Shown piece after piece: positions 53,240 to 63,300 of a stretch of 64,000 nucleotides of DNA. Source of the stretch: an uncultured Eubacteriales bacterium (lineage in GTDB: Bacteria > Bacillota > Clostridia > Oscillospirales > Oscillospiraceae); assembly GCA_900546915.1 (NCBI GenBank), contig UREY01000006.1:40864-104863 (forward strand). Reading direction: 5' to 3'. The position numbers and the translations under genes are program-made. Position 1 is the first letter of the stretch. Each line of letters opens with the position of its first letter. The notes under the pieces are model-generated. The model was not told where the DNA came from and made no database searches. It saw nothing but the letters and a program-made list of their open reading frames with translations.

Positions 53240-53268
53240 TTGCATTCCCAGGGGCAATCAGTTAGAAT
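53240..53268 (+). promoter_or_regulatory. efp promoter
   Basis: TTGCAT, 17-base spacer, TAGAAT, about 70 bases before efp. Confidence 0.75.
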
Positions 53269-53336
53269 AGAGCAGGTATTTTTTGAGAGCCGGTATACGC
53301 GCCCGTTTGCCGGTGGAACACTAGGAGGAGAAATTT

Positions 53337-53900
53337 ATGATTTCTGTCAGTGATTTTAGAAATGGCGTGACCTTTGACATGGACGGTAAGGTCATGCAGA
53401 TTGTGGAGTTCCAGCACGTGAAGCCCGGCAAGGGTGCGGCCTTTGTTCGCGTAAAGATGAAGAATGTGATCACCGGCGGCGTGACGGAGACGACCTTCAA
53501 CCCCAACGATAAGTATCCCACCGCTTATATTGAGCGCAAGAAAATGGAATACTCCTACTCCGACGGCGACCTGTACTATTTCATGGACATGGAGACCTAT
53601 GAGATGACGCCCATCGAGAAGAGCGTCCTGGACGACAGCTTCCGTTTTGTGAAGGAAAACGACACTTGCACGGTCATGTCCTATAAGGGCAACGTGTTCG
53701 GCGTGGAGGCGCCCAACTTTGTGGACCTGGTTGTGACGAAGACCGACCCGGGCTTTGCCGGAAATACGGCGACCAACGCCCTGAAGCCTGCCACGGTGGA
53801 GACCGGCGCAGAGGTGAAGGTCCCCTTGTTCATCAACGAAGGCGATAAGATCAACATCGATACCCGGACCGGCGAGTATTTGGGCCGCTCGAAGGCTTAA
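53337..53900 (+). CDS. efp: Elongation factor P
   Basis: 187 residues, GGAGGAG upstream. Three beta-barrel domains; the tip loop [10 protein letters not shown] carries Lys32, the residue that is modified in many bacteria. C-terminal signature [16 protein letters not shown]. It relieves ribosome stalling at polyproline runs, relevant here because the stalk protein at 19312 contains many PP pairs. Followed 20 bases later by the zinc-ribbon protein gene. Confidence 0.98.
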   Translation: MISVSDFRNGVTFDMDGKVMQIVEFQHVKPGKGAAFVRVKMKNVITGGVTETTFNPNDKYPTAYIERKKMEYSYSDGDLYYFMDMETYEMTPIEKSVLDDSFRFVKENDTCTVMSYKGNVFGVEAPNFVDLVVTKTDPGFAGNTATNALKPATVETGAEVKVPLFINEGDKINIDTRTGEYLGRSKA

Positions 53901-53920
53901 TTGATAAAAGGAGAATCGTT

Positions 53921-54361
53921 ATGACACTTTCTGAGAAGTCCGCCTATCTGAAGGGCCTGATGGAAGGCATGAAGCTGGATACCGAGACCAATGAGGGCAA
54001 GCTGTTGGCCGCCGTGGTGGATCTGCTGGGCGACATGGCCAAGACGGTTTCCGACGTGGAGGAGACCACCTTGGCGATTTCCGACGAATTGGATGAAATC
54101 GAAGAGGACCTGGACGAGGTTTACGATTATCTCTCTGACGAGATGGAAGAAGACGACTTGGACGACGAGGACGATCTGGATGACGAAGACGATTTCTCGG
54201 AAGAGGATGATTACGATTTTGACGATTCTACGGTGTATGAAGTGACCTGCAAGTGCGGTGAGGTCATTGACTTCGACGAGGAGACTCTGGAGCACGGCAG
54301 CATCGTCTGCCCCCGCTGCGGTGAAGTTTTGGAGTTTTCCGCCGAGGATGTGGAGGAGTAA
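53921..54361 (+). CDS. Acidic zinc-ribbon protein (CD1247-like)
   Basis: 146 residues, AAAGGAG upstream. N-terminal helical part (SEKSAYLKGLMEGMKLD, TNEGKLLAAVVDLLGDMA) typical of a conserved clostridial protein group; a long Asp/Glu stretch ~62-98; a C-terminal zinc ribbon with CKCGEVIDF...CPRCGE. Function is unknown. Its place right after efp is seen in relatives. Confidence 0.85.
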   Translation: MTLSEKSAYLKGLMEGMKLDTETNEGKLLAAVVDLLGDMAKTVSDVEETTLAISDELDEIEEDLDEVYDYLSDEMEEDDLDDEDDLDDEDDFSEEDDYDFDDSTVYEVTCKCGEVIDFDEETLEHGSIVCPRCGEVLEFSAEDVEE

Positions 54362-54370
54362 ATTTGTTTT

Positions 54371-54394
54371 CCTGCGGCGCGTCTGCGCCGCAGG
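54371..54394. other. Hairpin after the zinc-ribbon gene
   Basis: 10-bp stem CCTGCGGCGC / GCGCCGCAGG with loop GTCT, 10 bases after the stop. There is no T run after it, so it would be a weak terminator or a 3' stabilising hairpin. Confidence 0.7.
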
Positions 54395-54418
54395 AGATAA
54401 AAATTCGGCATTTTATCG

Positions 54419-54447
54419 TTGACAAATCCGGTCCCCTATGATAGAAT
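54419..54447 (+). promoter_or_regulatory. tRNA-Ser promoter
   Basis: TTGACA, 17-base spacer, TAGAAT, 18 bases before the first tRNA-Ser. Confidence 0.9.
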
Positions 54448-54464
54448 GTGAAGGTCTCTAATAC

Positions 54465-54553
54465 GGAGAGATGTCCGAGCGGTTTAAGGAGCTGGTCTTG
54501 AAAACCAGTGACTCAGCAATGAGCCGTGGGTTCGAATCCCACTCTCTCCGCCA
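54465..54553 (+). tRNA. tRNA-Ser (anticodon TGA), CCA encoded
   Basis: Acceptor GGAGAGA/TCTCTCC, anticodon loop CTTGAAA (TGA), long variable arm as in all tRNA-Ser, T loop TTCGAAT, discriminator G and CCA. Confidence 0.96.
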
Positions 54554-54586
54554 CATTTTTCCGGTGCTTTTTATGGTTTTTGATTC

Positions 54587-54678
54587 GGAGTGATACCCAA
54601 GAGGCCGAAGGGGCTCCCCTGCTAAGGGAGTAGGCGTGTAAAAAGCGCGCGAGAGTTCAAATCTCTCTCACTCCGCCA
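54587..54678 (+). tRNA. tRNA-Ser (anticodon GCT), CCA encoded
   Basis: Acceptor GGAGTGA/TCACTCC, anticodon loop CTGCTAA (GCT), long variable arm, T loop TTCAAAT, discriminator G and CCA. It is transcribed with the first tRNA-Ser, 33 bases away, and is the likely target site of the adjacent integrase. Confidence 0.96.
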
Positions 54679-54724
54679 AAGTGCCCGTTTTTAGGTAGAA
54701 ATACTTAAAAACGGGCACTTTTTT
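54679..54724 (+). terminator. tRNA-Ser operon terminator
   Basis: 15-bp stem AAGTGCCCGTTTTTA / TAAAAACGGGCACTT followed by a T run, starting at the base after CCA. Confidence 0.92.
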
Positions 54725-54799
54725 GCTATTTTTATCAAATCTTTGCTGGATACAGGGAAATACAACTATTGCCATGAGAAGCCGCCAAAAGCGAAAAGT

Positions 54800-55777
54800 T
54801 TATGATTGTTGCGTAGGCCGTTGCGTAGGCTGATCTGGGCCAAACTTATCCGCCATTTGATTGATGGCATCCAACATCGGCGATACGTCCACGTGGATAT
54901 ATCCCTGCGTAGTCGTAAATTTGGAATGGCGCATAATTTTTTGGATGACGCTGGGGGCTATATTATCCAGCGCCAGCGCGGTAGCCGTGGAGCGGCGGCA
55001 GGAGTAGGGGGGTAGATCCCGGCAGCCAACCCGGGCCATTGTTTCGTGGTATTTGGTATAAAAATTGTCCCGGTTGATTGAGATGATCTTTTCGCCTTTC
55101 GTGTGCTGGCACAAATCCTCTAGCACAGGCAATATGATGTCAGCCAGCACGACAGGCGTCTCCTTGCGCGTCTTGGTCTTTTTCCCGGCCCCGGTGATGG
55201 ATATCTTGCCCTCCCAATTTATCTGGGCTTTACGGGCCGTCAGGAGCTCCGCAGGCATCATTCCAGTGTAGATCATCAGAAGGATATACCCGGTAAAGCT
55301 GTTTCCGGCGGCATAATCGTCCCATAGCATGCGGATCTCATCGGCGTGAAATGCCTGGCGCTCTTTTGCATCCAGGTCTGGCAGGGTCAAAAAATCTGAT
55401 AAGTTGATGGTCACAAACTGATCTGCCATGGCCCGTTGGTATAGGTGCGATAGCACAGTTTTAATATCTTTGGCGGGGTAATAGGTGGGCGCTTTAGCAT
55501 CCACCACGCGCTGCAGGTCCGCAATGGTCAGCAGATCAATCCGACAGAACTGAATATCCTCCAGCTTGCCAAAGGCGATTCGGTAAGCGCATTGTTTGGA
55601 CGCGGATAGCTTTTTGTATGGCCCTGCAAGCCATTGATCATACAGCTCTTGGATAGTCGGGATCTTTTTTACAATCCGCTGGTCCTGCAGTTGTGGCAGG
55701 TACAAAAGCGCTTCAGTCTTAGTCTTGAAGCCCCCTTTGGTCCGGCGATGCAAGCCGGAGAATTTAAAGACTGTCAT
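54800..55777 (-). CDS. Tyrosine-recombinase-like integrase, probably inactive or remnant
   Basis: 325 residues from ATG 55777 (GGGGTGG upstream; the frame is open to 55894 without a signal). Overall layout is that of phage-type integrases and it lies 120 bases from the 3' end of tRNA-Ser(GCT), the usual place. The first catalytic box reads TGMMPAELL where active enzymes have TG-x-R-x-x-E-L, so the Arg is replaced by Met. The second reads PPYSCRRSTATAL, keeping Arg but with Ser where His is usual. The third box MRHSKFTTTQGYIHVD keeps His and Tyr. Base composition is more AT-rich than the neighbours. No partner att repeat is seen to the right within the window. Confidence 0.8.
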   Translation of the reverse strand: MTVFKFSGLHRRTKGGFKTKTEALLYLPQLQDQRIVKKIPTIQELYDQWLAGPYKKLSASKQCAYRIAFGKLEDIQFCRIDLLTIADLQRVVDAKAPTYYPAKDIKTVLSHLYQRAMADQFVTINLSDFLTLPDLDAKERQAFHADEIRMLWDDYAAGNSFTGYILLMIYTGMMPAELLTARKAQINWEGKISITGAGKKTKTRKETPVVLADIILPVLEDLCQHTKGEKIISINRDNFYTKYHETMARVGCRDLPPYSCRRSTATALALDNIAPSVIQKIMRHSKFTTTQGYIHVDVSPMLDAINQMADKFGPDQPTQRPTQQS

Positions 55778-55848
55778 TCGCCACCCCGTTCGTGCCGTTG
55801 GAGCAGGATAAATCCCACGGAGGGCTTGGGGCCACATCGCCAAAAGGA

Positions 55849-55890
55849 ATACCGGAGACGGCCGTGGGGCATCGTCTCCGGTATGTTTTT
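55849..55890. terminator. Terminator between regulator and integrase genes
   Basis: 12-bp stem ATACCGGAGACG / CGTCTCCGGTAT. Five T follow on the plus strand and TCCTTTT on the minus strand, where it would end the ArsR-type gene. Confidence 0.8.
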
Positions 55891-55893
55891 GCA

Positions 55894-57006
55894 TTACGGC
55901 AGGGGCTCCTGTGTTTGATAATCGTGGAGGAAGAACTGCCGTTGCAGCTCCAGAAGCTTGCTATAGCGATCTTTGTCAATGGAGTAATAGGTTTTGGCCC
56001 CCTCGACCGTGCATCGGACCAGGCGGGCTTTGAACAGCTGGCTCATATGGTAATGGATGGTATTCCGGGCCAGACCAAAATGGCTGGATAACTCCTGGCC
56101 GTAGGCCGGATGATCCTTTAAATAACAGAAAATGTCGAATCTGGTTCGGTCTCCCAGAAGGCGGATGGATTCGTAGATCTGATTCCGGGCGGCCTCTGCG
56201 GAGAGCTCCATGTTGCGCAGGGCATACCGCAAAATCCCGCAATAGACCACCAGATGACCGTCTTTGCCAAAGGTGTTGATAAACAGGTAGGTGACGGGTA
56301 GCATGAGAAGGGGCTGGATGCGGCAGGGAACGTTGGGGTCTATATGAAAGTTGGAAATCTCCTGGGTATATGCCTCCGTGCCGATGGCGTCAATCTCCCA
56401 GATAAAGTTGTCAATCAGGGCTTGGAGCTTGGGACCCATGTCTTCCAGAACGGCAAGGGCCGTATAGAGGCATTGGACAGACTCCTGCATCACGAGACGG
56501 TAATTTTTGTGCAGCTCCAGCAGGGCGAGCCTCGTCTCGGCAGGCAGGGACATGGACAGGATGCTGTCGATCAGCTGCGCTGTAGCGCTACTGTACTCCG
56601 CCTGATCGCTACCGGTGAGGTCCAGAGCGGTGAGGATGTCCTGAGCGGCCTCATCAGAAGTGCAGTCCTCCTGCGCTGCCCAAAAAGCGGCGGAGTCTCC
56701 ACAGCAGCGGCAGGCGGCTGGGGCCAGCAGAAGGAATGCGGGAGAATACACGCCTGCCATATGGTAGGGGAATCCCTCCAGATTGGAAAACAGGCGGGTC
56801 AGGGTCCCCGGGGCAATGGCGACACGACGGTCCAGCTCCTGCTTCAGCGCCTCAAAGGAGGCATAACGCTCTTGAAATGCAGCCAGGGCGTGGGGACTTT
56901 TTTGCCGGAAGTGCTCCTCCAACCGCTGCCGTTCCTGTCCGTCTGCCCGTGCGCACAGGTAGAGGAGGGACTCCAGTATGAGATTGGGTTTTGCCAGATA
57001 CTCCAT
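55894..57006 (-). CDS. ArsR-type HTH regulator with long helical N-domain
   Basis: 370 residues from ATG 57006 (AGGTG upstream; GTG 57015 is the alternative). Residues ~1-265 are helical with no known domain. Residues ~275-355 form an ArsR-like winged helix (RLLGDRTRFDIFCYLKDHPA, LARNTIHYHMSQL, YYSIDKDRYSKLL). The layout repeats that of the truncated gene at the left window edge. It is divergent from the large subtilase gene, with a promoter on each strand in the gap between them, so it may control that gene. Confidence 0.82.
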   Translation of the reverse strand: MEYLAKPNLILESLLYLCARADGQERQRLEEHFRQKSPHALAAFQERYASFEALKQELDRRVAIAPGTLTRLFSNLEGFPYHMAGVYSPAFLLLAPAACRCCGDSAAFWAAQEDCTSDEAAQDILTALDLTGSDQAEYSSATAQLIDSILSMSLPAETRLALLELHKNYRLVMQESVQCLYTALAVLEDMGPKLQALIDNFIWEIDAIGTEAYTQEISNFHIDPNVPCRIQPLLMLPVTYLFINTFGKDGHLVVYCGILRYALRNMELSAEAARNQIYESIRLLGDRTRFDIFCYLKDHPAYGQELSSHFGLARNTIHYHMSQLFKARLVRCTVEGAKTYYSIDKDRYSKLLELQRQFFLHDYQTQEPLP

Positions 57007-57059
57007 GAGCTTCACCTGCGGTGTTCCGCCTGCCTTGGGCAGATGGAAGAATGGATTCC

Positions 57060-57088
57060 ATTATGGCATAAAATAGCGGGCTTGTCAA
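57060..57088 (-). promoter_or_regulatory. Promoter of the ArsR-type regulator
   Basis: TTGACA, 17-base spacer, CATAAT on the minus strand, about 55 bases before the start. Confidence 0.85.
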
Positions 57089-57208
57089 ATCGAATCAAAC
57101 GACAATGGAAAAACGATGCTGCTTTGCAGCGGCAGGTGTATAGTACGTCAGGGTACATGTCCTGTGCAGGTTTGTGTATGTGCCGAAGTGAGTATCTGAA
57201 AATTTATC

Positions 57209-57237
57209 TTGACAAAGCGGGAAAAAGTGATTAATAT
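57209..57237 (+). promoter_or_regulatory. Promoter of the SLH subtilase
   Basis: TTGACA, 17-base spacer, TAATAT. The 120 bases between the two divergent promoters are the likely operator region; no clear dyad is seen. Confidence 0.85.
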
Positions 57238-57313
57238 GGAAGCAGATGCCATATTGCCATAGAACATCTGGATTCTGTATAAATATGGCGAATAACTGAA
57301 AGGGGAAATCAAA

Positions 57314-60300
57314 ATGGGTAAAAACACAATGCTCCAGCGGTTTCTGGCATGGGCTCTGGTCATGGTCATGGTGGCCGGCCTGGCGGTTCCTGCCAGTGCA
57401 CAGGAAAGCGGCGCTGGGCGGATTCCGCTGACGTTGGAAGCGGTGGACGCAGATGCCGTTACAGCGGCTCCGCCGATGCAGCAAATGAGCGGTACGCAGG
57501 CGTCTACGGACCATGCCACAGGCACGGTTCGTGTGTCGATTGTGCTGGAGAAGGCTCCTACCCTGGAAGCCGGTTACTCCATGCAGAGCATTGCAGCCAA
57601 TGCTGCGGCGATGGACTACCGGGAGGGCCTGAGAAGAGAACAGAACAGCCTCCAGACCGCCATTGAGCGACAGGTGCTGGGTGGACAGGCCATGGACGTG
57701 GTGTGGAACCTGACCTTGGCGGGCAATCTCATCTCCGCCAATGTCCCGCGGGCTTCTGTGGACCGGATTGCCGCCATGGATGGCGTCAAGTCAGTGGTTG
57801 TGGAGACCCAGTACAGCCCGGATGTCATCTCCATCGGAGGGGAGTACGCTCCCCAAATGGCCGTTTCTGGCCAGATGACCGGCGCCGACGCGGTGTGGCT
57901 GGAAGGATACACCGGCGCGGGTACCCGAATTGCGGTGATCGATAGCGGCCTGGATACGGACCACCAGTCCTTTGATCCTGCTGCTTTTGACTATGCCTTG
58001 GCAGAGGATGCAGAGAAGGCCGGCCGGACGGTGGAGAGCTACGGGCTTCTGGATGCTGGTGAAATTGCTGAGAAGCTGACCCAGCTCAACGCCTACCAGC
58101 GGGATGGAAGCCTCCAGGCAGACGCCTTGTACATCAACACCAAAGCCCCCTTTGGCTATAACTACATTGATGGTGGTACAGAGGTGACCCATGACCACGA
58201 CGACCAGGGTGGGCACGGCTCTCATGTGGCCGGCATTGCGGCAGCCAACCGGTATGTGGCACGGGATGGCGGGTTTGCCGATGCGTTGGAGACGGTGCAT
58301 GTGACCGGCAATGCGCCGGATGCCCAGGTTTTGGTGATGAAGGTCTTTGGCCAGAACGGCGGCGCGTATGACTCCGATATTATGGCTGCTGTGGAGGACG
58401 CCATTGTGTTGGGGGCGGATGCCATCAACCTGTCCTTGGGTTCCGGCTCCGCCGGTGCAGCCAAAAGTTCGGAAGATGAGTATCAGAGAATTATGGAGAA
58501 CTTGGTAGAGTGCGGTACGGTGTCGGCCACCTCTGCCGGCAACAACGGCCATTGGGCGGAGAATGCCACCTATGGCGCCCTGTATGCCGACGGCGGTGTG
58601 AACTTTGATACTGCTGGCTCCCCTGGCTCTTACACCAATTCTTTCACAGTGGCCTCAGTGGATAACGACGGACTCATCAGTGCCAGTATGCAGGTAGGCG
58701 ACCGATCCTTTGGCTACACCGAAGAGACGGTAGACAGCCTGGGAACCCCCTTTAGCAATCAGCCTCTGGCAACGTTGGATACTACGGAAGACGGTTCCGG
58801 TACGGAATATGAGTTTGTGTTTGTAGATGGTGTGGGTCAAGGATCGGATTTCGACGGAATCGAGTTGACGGGTAAGATCGTATTCTGCGCCCGGGGTGAA
58901 ATCTACTACTCTGAGAAGGCCAATGCTGTGGCCAGCCGGAAAGCGGCTGCCACTGTCGTCTACAATACGGAGCCTGGCCTTGTCAGCATGGATATGACTG
59001 GCTACAATTATCCAGCTCCCGCAGTTTTCATCTCTCAGGAAGCGGCCAAAGTGGTGAAGGATCAGGCCACAGCCCAGACCACTGAGGATGGCAAGACCTA
59101 TTACACCGGCAGTATCACAGTTCGGGGCAAGGTAACCGGAAACTATGCCGGCTCTACCTATCAGGTGATGAGCAGCTTTAGCTCCTGGGGTGTCCCCGGA
59201 GACCTATCCCTGAAGCCGGAAATCTCTGCTCCTGGCGGGAATATTTACTCTGTCAACGGTGAGGTAGCGGCTACGGATCAGTATGAACTGATGAGTGGCA
59301 CCTCTATGGCCGCTCCCCAGGTGGCCGGTATGGTTGCTCTGGTGCAGCAGTACCTCAGGGAGCAGGAAATTGAGGTAGCCGGCATGACCAGCCGGGCCCT
59401 CACCCAGTCTCTTTTGATGTCGACGGCTACAGCCCTTCGGGACCGAGCCAGTGGCAACTTTTACCCCATCCTCCAGCAAGGCGCAGGCCTTGCCAATGTG
59501 AGAGCGGCTCTCCGAACGCCCACCTTTGTGACGGTAGATGGACAGAACGACGGCAAGGTTAAGGTGGAGCTGGGCGACGATCCCAACCGGACCGGTGCCT
59601 ATGCGTTCCGTTTCCAGCTACATAATCTGACGGATACGGAGTGCGCTTACCAGCTCTCCTCTGATGTCTTTACTCAGGCGACAGAGGCCGGCGCCGGTGG
59701 TTTCAGCTATCTCAGCGTCCTGACCAGAACCATGGACGCTACGGTGGAATTTTCTGTGGACGGCCAGTCTGTCATGGAATATACCGGTGAGCTCTCGAAT
59801 TACGATTTCAATGGGGATGGCTATGTGAATCGGGCTGACGCACAGCTGCTGCTGGACCATGTGACTTGTGGCGCGGCTCTGCTTGCCAATGAAGCCTATG
59901 CCGACCTGAACGGCGACGGCCAGGTGACAACCTATGATGTGCACCAGTTTTTGAAGCTGTATCAGGGCATGGTGGTGGTTCCCGCGGGCGATTCAGTGGC
60001 GGTGGATGTGTCCGTAGTCCTGACAGACAATGAGAAGGAAAAGCTGAATGCGGAATATCCTACCGGCGCTTATATAGAGGCCTTCGTCCATGCTGCGCCT
60101 GTGGCAACCCAGGAGGGGGAACTGCTGCCGGTGCACTCCATTCCTGTGCTGGGCTACTATGGAAGCTGGTCTGAACCCTCTATGTTTGATGTAGGCGACT
60201 ATGTAACCCATGCAACAGGCGACGAATCCAGAGATTCTTATTTGGGCAGCGAAAATATAAACGCCGTGGGCGTGGTTTACGGCGACCGGCCCAGCAGCAT

Positions 60301-63300
60301 CTACTACTTTGGCGGCAACCCGATTACTCCCGATGAGACTTATCTGCCGGAGCGGAACGCCATTAACGTGGCCCGGGGCGACTATTTCTACGCCTGGCAG
60401 TTTGCTGCTATTCGCAACGCAGGGGCCTCTCGGTTTACGGCGATGAATACAACGACAGGCCAAAAGCTGTGTGAGGACAAGTTCTTTGGCAGTATAGATG
60501 CGGCATTCTACTACCCATTCTTTCAAACCTGGATGAATGCGCCTCAGGTGGTAGAGCTGAATCTGTGTCCTGAGATGGAGGTTGGCCAATACGGCCATAT
60601 GACCATAAGTTTGGCGCCCGAGTACTATGTGGACGATGCGGGCAATGTGGATTGGGATGCTTTGGCAGAGGGAACCTGCCTGGAGATGTCTTTCACCGTG
60701 GACAACGAAGCGCCTACCATTGAACAGGTGGTTGTCAATACAGAGAAAAACGTCATGGAAGTGACGGTGCACGACGACCAATACGTAGCTGGCGTGATTC
60801 TCTATGATAACACCGGCCGGCGGGAACTGAAGAAGGTGGGCACTACGGCGGATGCCAAGCCCAACGAAACCATCACATTTGAGATTCCCCTGGAATCTGT
60901 GAACGGCTATCGCTTTGTCATTCAGGCGGCGGACTACGCTGCGAATTTTGCCACCTATCGTCTGAAGGAAACCATTGGTGAGCCAGAGCCTCTCCCTAGT
61001 CTCATAGGCTTCAGCCCGGTGTGGGGTAACTGGCAGAAGTTTAGCTGGAAAGAGAACACGTACGGCGGAGAGACGCTCAGTCCGAGCACTTGGTCTTCCA
61101 GCAAGGTAAATGTCTACGCGGCTACCTCAGTGGGGCCGTATGCGTTCTTATCAGATGATATGGGCTGCTTGTATGTGGCTCCGGCAGACGACCTGGAGGA
61201 CACATCTTACATCTGCCGTCTGGGCTATGTGCTGGCAGATATGGCTTACAACGATGTAGATGGGATGCTATATGGCGTGACCGAAGCGGGTTTGATGGTA
61301 TCCATCAATAAGCTCACCGGCGCGGTGACAGAGTTCGGCCAGATTGGCGGTGACGTTGGCTTTACCAATACGCTGGCTTGTGATCCAAACGGTATGTTCT
61401 ACTGCGCAAAGCTGGGAACTTATGAGGTGTACAGCTTTACTCTGGATACAATTGACGCGCCAGAGTATCTGTGTGCGGTTGATACCAGCAGCGTTTATGC
61501 GACCCACGGTCTACAAACCATGGAGTTTGATGCCACCAGGCAGCTCCTCTGCTGGGTAGCCCGGACCGCCTATATGTACAATGGGCAGCCCTATGGCGCT
61601 GATCAGTATTGCCACTATGAAATGGATGTGCAGAACAAGCAGGTGGTAAGAAAGTACCTGGGCGTAAACTATGGCAGCCCGGTGTATGGCTTGATCTCGC
61701 CGGTGTGGGAAGGCCTCGATGTCTCCTGGTCAGAACCCACTTATGAAGTAGAGGGCGTCTACTTTGAGAAGGATGAAATTGAAGTGTTCGCCGGGTATAC
61801 CGCGAAATTGGACGCCTATGCCATGCCCTGGACGCTGGCAGATTCTACTATGGTGTATTCCTCCAAGGATCCCAGCATTGCCAAGGTGGATGAGCAGGGG
61901 GTCGTCACTGGTGTTCGCGAGGGTGAGACAACCATTGTGGCCAAGTCCAGCCTGAATGGGGAGAAGTACAGCGAGTGCACCGTCACTGTCCGGTCTTTGG
62001 ATGTGACCGTGGAAGGCGTGCTGATGGATGACCAAAGCACACCCATGCGCTTCAGCTGGGAGATGGCCAACGGCAACAGTACGTGGCGTGCAGGTATCAC
62101 GCTGGACTACTCTGCTAAGGCGGTGACGGAGATTCCTGGGGAGGATGCATTCTACCTCTTGGATTCTAGCAACAATGTGATGCGTAAGCTGAACCTCCAC
62201 GATGGCAAACCAGTTACGGAGGAGACGATGGAGTACGGCAAATATACGCTGTGGGATCTGGCCTATAGCAATTACTTCTCCCAAGAGGGAACCCCCAGAA
62301 CTTATGCCGTCGGGGGCAGTACCCTCCTACAGCCGCAGGATCCTATGCATCCCGACTATAGCTCTATGTCGCCTCGGGGAGCAAAGCCATTCGTTGGCGT
62401 TGCGGTTGGCGGCACGGAGCGGGTGACTTATGAGGACTATTATGCAAGGCCTGTGGAGACCGACAGTGAAGTGGTCTATCTGTTGGACAACACCTGCAAT
62501 CTTTGGCGGTTGAATGTGTGGGCCGAGGATGACGGGCAGTATGTTGTGTATGACTATCTGTACTCTGTCACTCCCACAGATTTGAATGTGACCTTCTCTT
62601 CCGGCAGCTATGCCGGGTACTCCTCCATGGTGGTGGGCAGCGACGGTGCGTTGTATGTGTCGGCCTTTACCGGCAAACATAGTGAACTGTACCGTCTGGT
62701 GTACGATGAAGTGACTGCAAAGTATGTATCCACGGCCCTTGGGACCTTCGGACGGGACATCTGGCCTGCGTCTTTGCTGCATGTATCCTCTAACGCCACC
62801 GCTCCGGAAGCGGTCCCTGTGGCGACCATGCGATTTGATGGCGCACGGCGGGAGCAGGTAGAAGAAGCTGTGGAAGAATCCATTTCCATTGGCGGCCTGA
62901 ATGCCATTGTGGTACCGGAGGAGAACGGCGCCGCTGGCAGTCAGGTGACCTATGACACCGAGGCCCATACGGTCACGGTACCGATTATGGCCAGCGACAG
63001 CACCAACGGTCTGTTCCATGTGCGCTATGACCAGTCGCTTCTGGAGCTAGATTATGTGCGCTATGGCGGGGTACTTCACAGTCAGTCCGCCGGTGACGGT
63101 TCTCTGACGGTGGGTTATGCCGATGCCGGTGTGGTGGACGGTCTGGTGGCGGAGCTCACATTCCGCTATGAGCCGGCCAAGATCCGCCAGACTACCAGCT
63201 TGATCCTGGAGGTGCAGCAAGATGGCGAAACCCTTCCGGGAACCAGCGAAGCGCTGGAGCTGACCATTCCGGCCCTCCCCATTGCGTTTGAGGATGTGAA

